DNA of 15,837 nt, taken from Bacteroidota bacterium. GTDB taxonomy: Bacteria > Bacteroidota > Bacteroidia > Chitinophagales > Chitinophagaceae. The DNA is taken from contig JAEYRC010000084.1 of NCBI GenBank assembly GCA_023409675.1, positions 1 through 15,837 of the forward strand, read 5' to 3'. The position numbers were made by a program, and so were the translations under genes. Below, one piece after another: positions 15,219 through 15,837 of the stretch (positions are counted from its first letter, which is position 1; every line of letters starts with the position of its first letter). The notes under the pieces are model-generated. The model was not told the DNA's origin. It saw only the letters and a list, made by a program, of their open reading frames with translations, and made no database searches.

Positions 15219-15837
15219 ATGGAATTACTAAAAGGAAAGGTGGCTATTGTTACAGGAGCGGCAAGAGGTATTGGTGAAGCGATCGTATTGAAACTCGCTG
15301 CTGAAGGCGCGCAGGTAGCCTTCACCTATGTGAGTGAAAGCAGCGCTGAAAAGGCGGCCGCGATTGAAGAGAAGGTTCGGACTGCAGGCGGAACAGCCAA
15401 AGCGTACCGCTCCAATGCCGGTGATTTTGCACAGTGCGAAAGCTTTGTTGCTGATGTGGTGAAGGAATTTGGTACAGTGGATATTTGTGTTAATAATGCC
15501 GGCATTTCAAAAGATAATTTATTGCTGCGCATGACTCCTGAGCAATGGGATGAAGTGATGGATGTAAACCTCAGGAGTGTGTACAACATGACGAAACAGG
15601 TGATCCGTCCGATGATGAAGGCGAGAAAAGGATCTATTATTAACATGAGTTCCATTATCGGAATGCGTGGAAATGCCGGTCAGAGCAGTTATGCAGCAAG
15701 CAAGGCGGGTATAATCGGCTTCACCAAATCCATAGCGCATGAAGTCGGCAGCCGTAATATCCGCTGTAACGCGATCGCGCCGGGATTTGTGGAAACAGAT
15801 ATGACCCATTACCTTAAAGAAGGGGAAGCAGGTAAAG
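15219..15837 (+). CDS. fabG: 3-oxoacyl-[acyl-carrier-protein] reductase, 5' part (runs off the right edge)
   Basis: The first 206 residues of a short-chain dehydrogenase/reductase are present; the frame is still open at the window edge. The cofactor loop TGAARGIG (12-19) and NNAG (92-95) are intact. N117 (VNLRS) is present, and the catalytic triad is S145 in INMSSIIG, Y158 and K162 in YAASKAG. The block GMRGNAGQSSYAASKAG and the later NAIAPGFVETDMT match FabG closely, including the FabG-type spacing from S145 to Y158. FabG uses NADPH to reduce 3-oxoacyl-ACP in fatty acid elongation. Other SDR enzymes share these motifs, and about 40 residues of the C-terminus are unseen, so fabG is likely but not certain. 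Start ATG at 15219 gives the usual MELLKGKVAIVTGA beginning. Confidence 0.9.
   Translation, partial: MELLKGKVAIVTGAARGIGEAIVLKLAAEGAQVAFTYVSESSAEKAAAIEEKVRTAGGTAKAYRSNAGDFAQCESFVADVVKEFGTVDICVNNAGISKDNLLLRMTPEQWDEVMDVNLRSVYNMTKQVIRPMMKARKGSIINMSSIIGMRGNAGQSSYAASKAGIIGFTKSIAHEVGSRNIRCNAIAPGFVETDMTHYLKEGEAGK

Overview
This window looks like a chromosomal segment of a Bacteroidota bacterium, most likely in or near the Chitinophagaceae. The evidence is the gene families: a DUF3667 zinc-ribbon membrane protein, a DUF4369-like/thioredoxin fusion, a bacterial GH3-family protein, and a 1039-residue secreted Asp-box (sortilin-like) propeller protein. Ribosome binding sites are mostly absent, and several genes carry Bacteroidota-type promoter elements (-33 TTG, -7 TAnnTTTG). 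No rRNA, tRNA, CRISPR array or intact insertion sequence was seen. The taxonomic call is inference from family composition, not from a marker comparison.

Layout. Positions 1-733 hold no convincing intact gene; short broken reading frames suggest decayed DNA. A small AT-rich HNH endonuclease gene lies on the minus strand at 734-1210, followed by a second gene-poor stretch to 1856. Together 1-1856 look like an accessory or decaying island next to a well-ordered housekeeping region. On the minus strand follow a class I/II aminotransferase (1857-3113) and the large Asp-box propeller protein (3258-6377), the latter ended by a clear intrinsic terminator at 3206-3237.

A divergent region (6378-6535) separates this from a plus-strand secreted YceI-family protein (6536-7183, own terminator at 7208-7233). 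A tight two-gene unit follows: a DUF4369/DUF5106-like thioredoxin-fold protein (7381-8820) and a double-parvulin peptidyl-prolyl isomerase (8826-10778), which together look like envelope protein folding and redox functions. metF (10853-11803) is convergent to that unit and is read from a full-consensus promoter in the 115-bp region it shares with the divergent lptB.

From 11919 to the right edge everything is on the plus strand: lptB (lipopolysaccharide export ATPase), a GH3-family acyl-adenylating enzyme, a DUF3667 membrane protein and the start of a fabG-type reductase. These may form one loose transcription unit with an envelope/lipid theme. The 3' end of lptB carries an unusual 7-bp tandem repeat that appears to have added a family-atypical tail to the protein. 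I found no clear new multi-gene system. The most unusual items are the HNH island, the heptad repeat fused to lptB, and the lptB-GH3 pairing.
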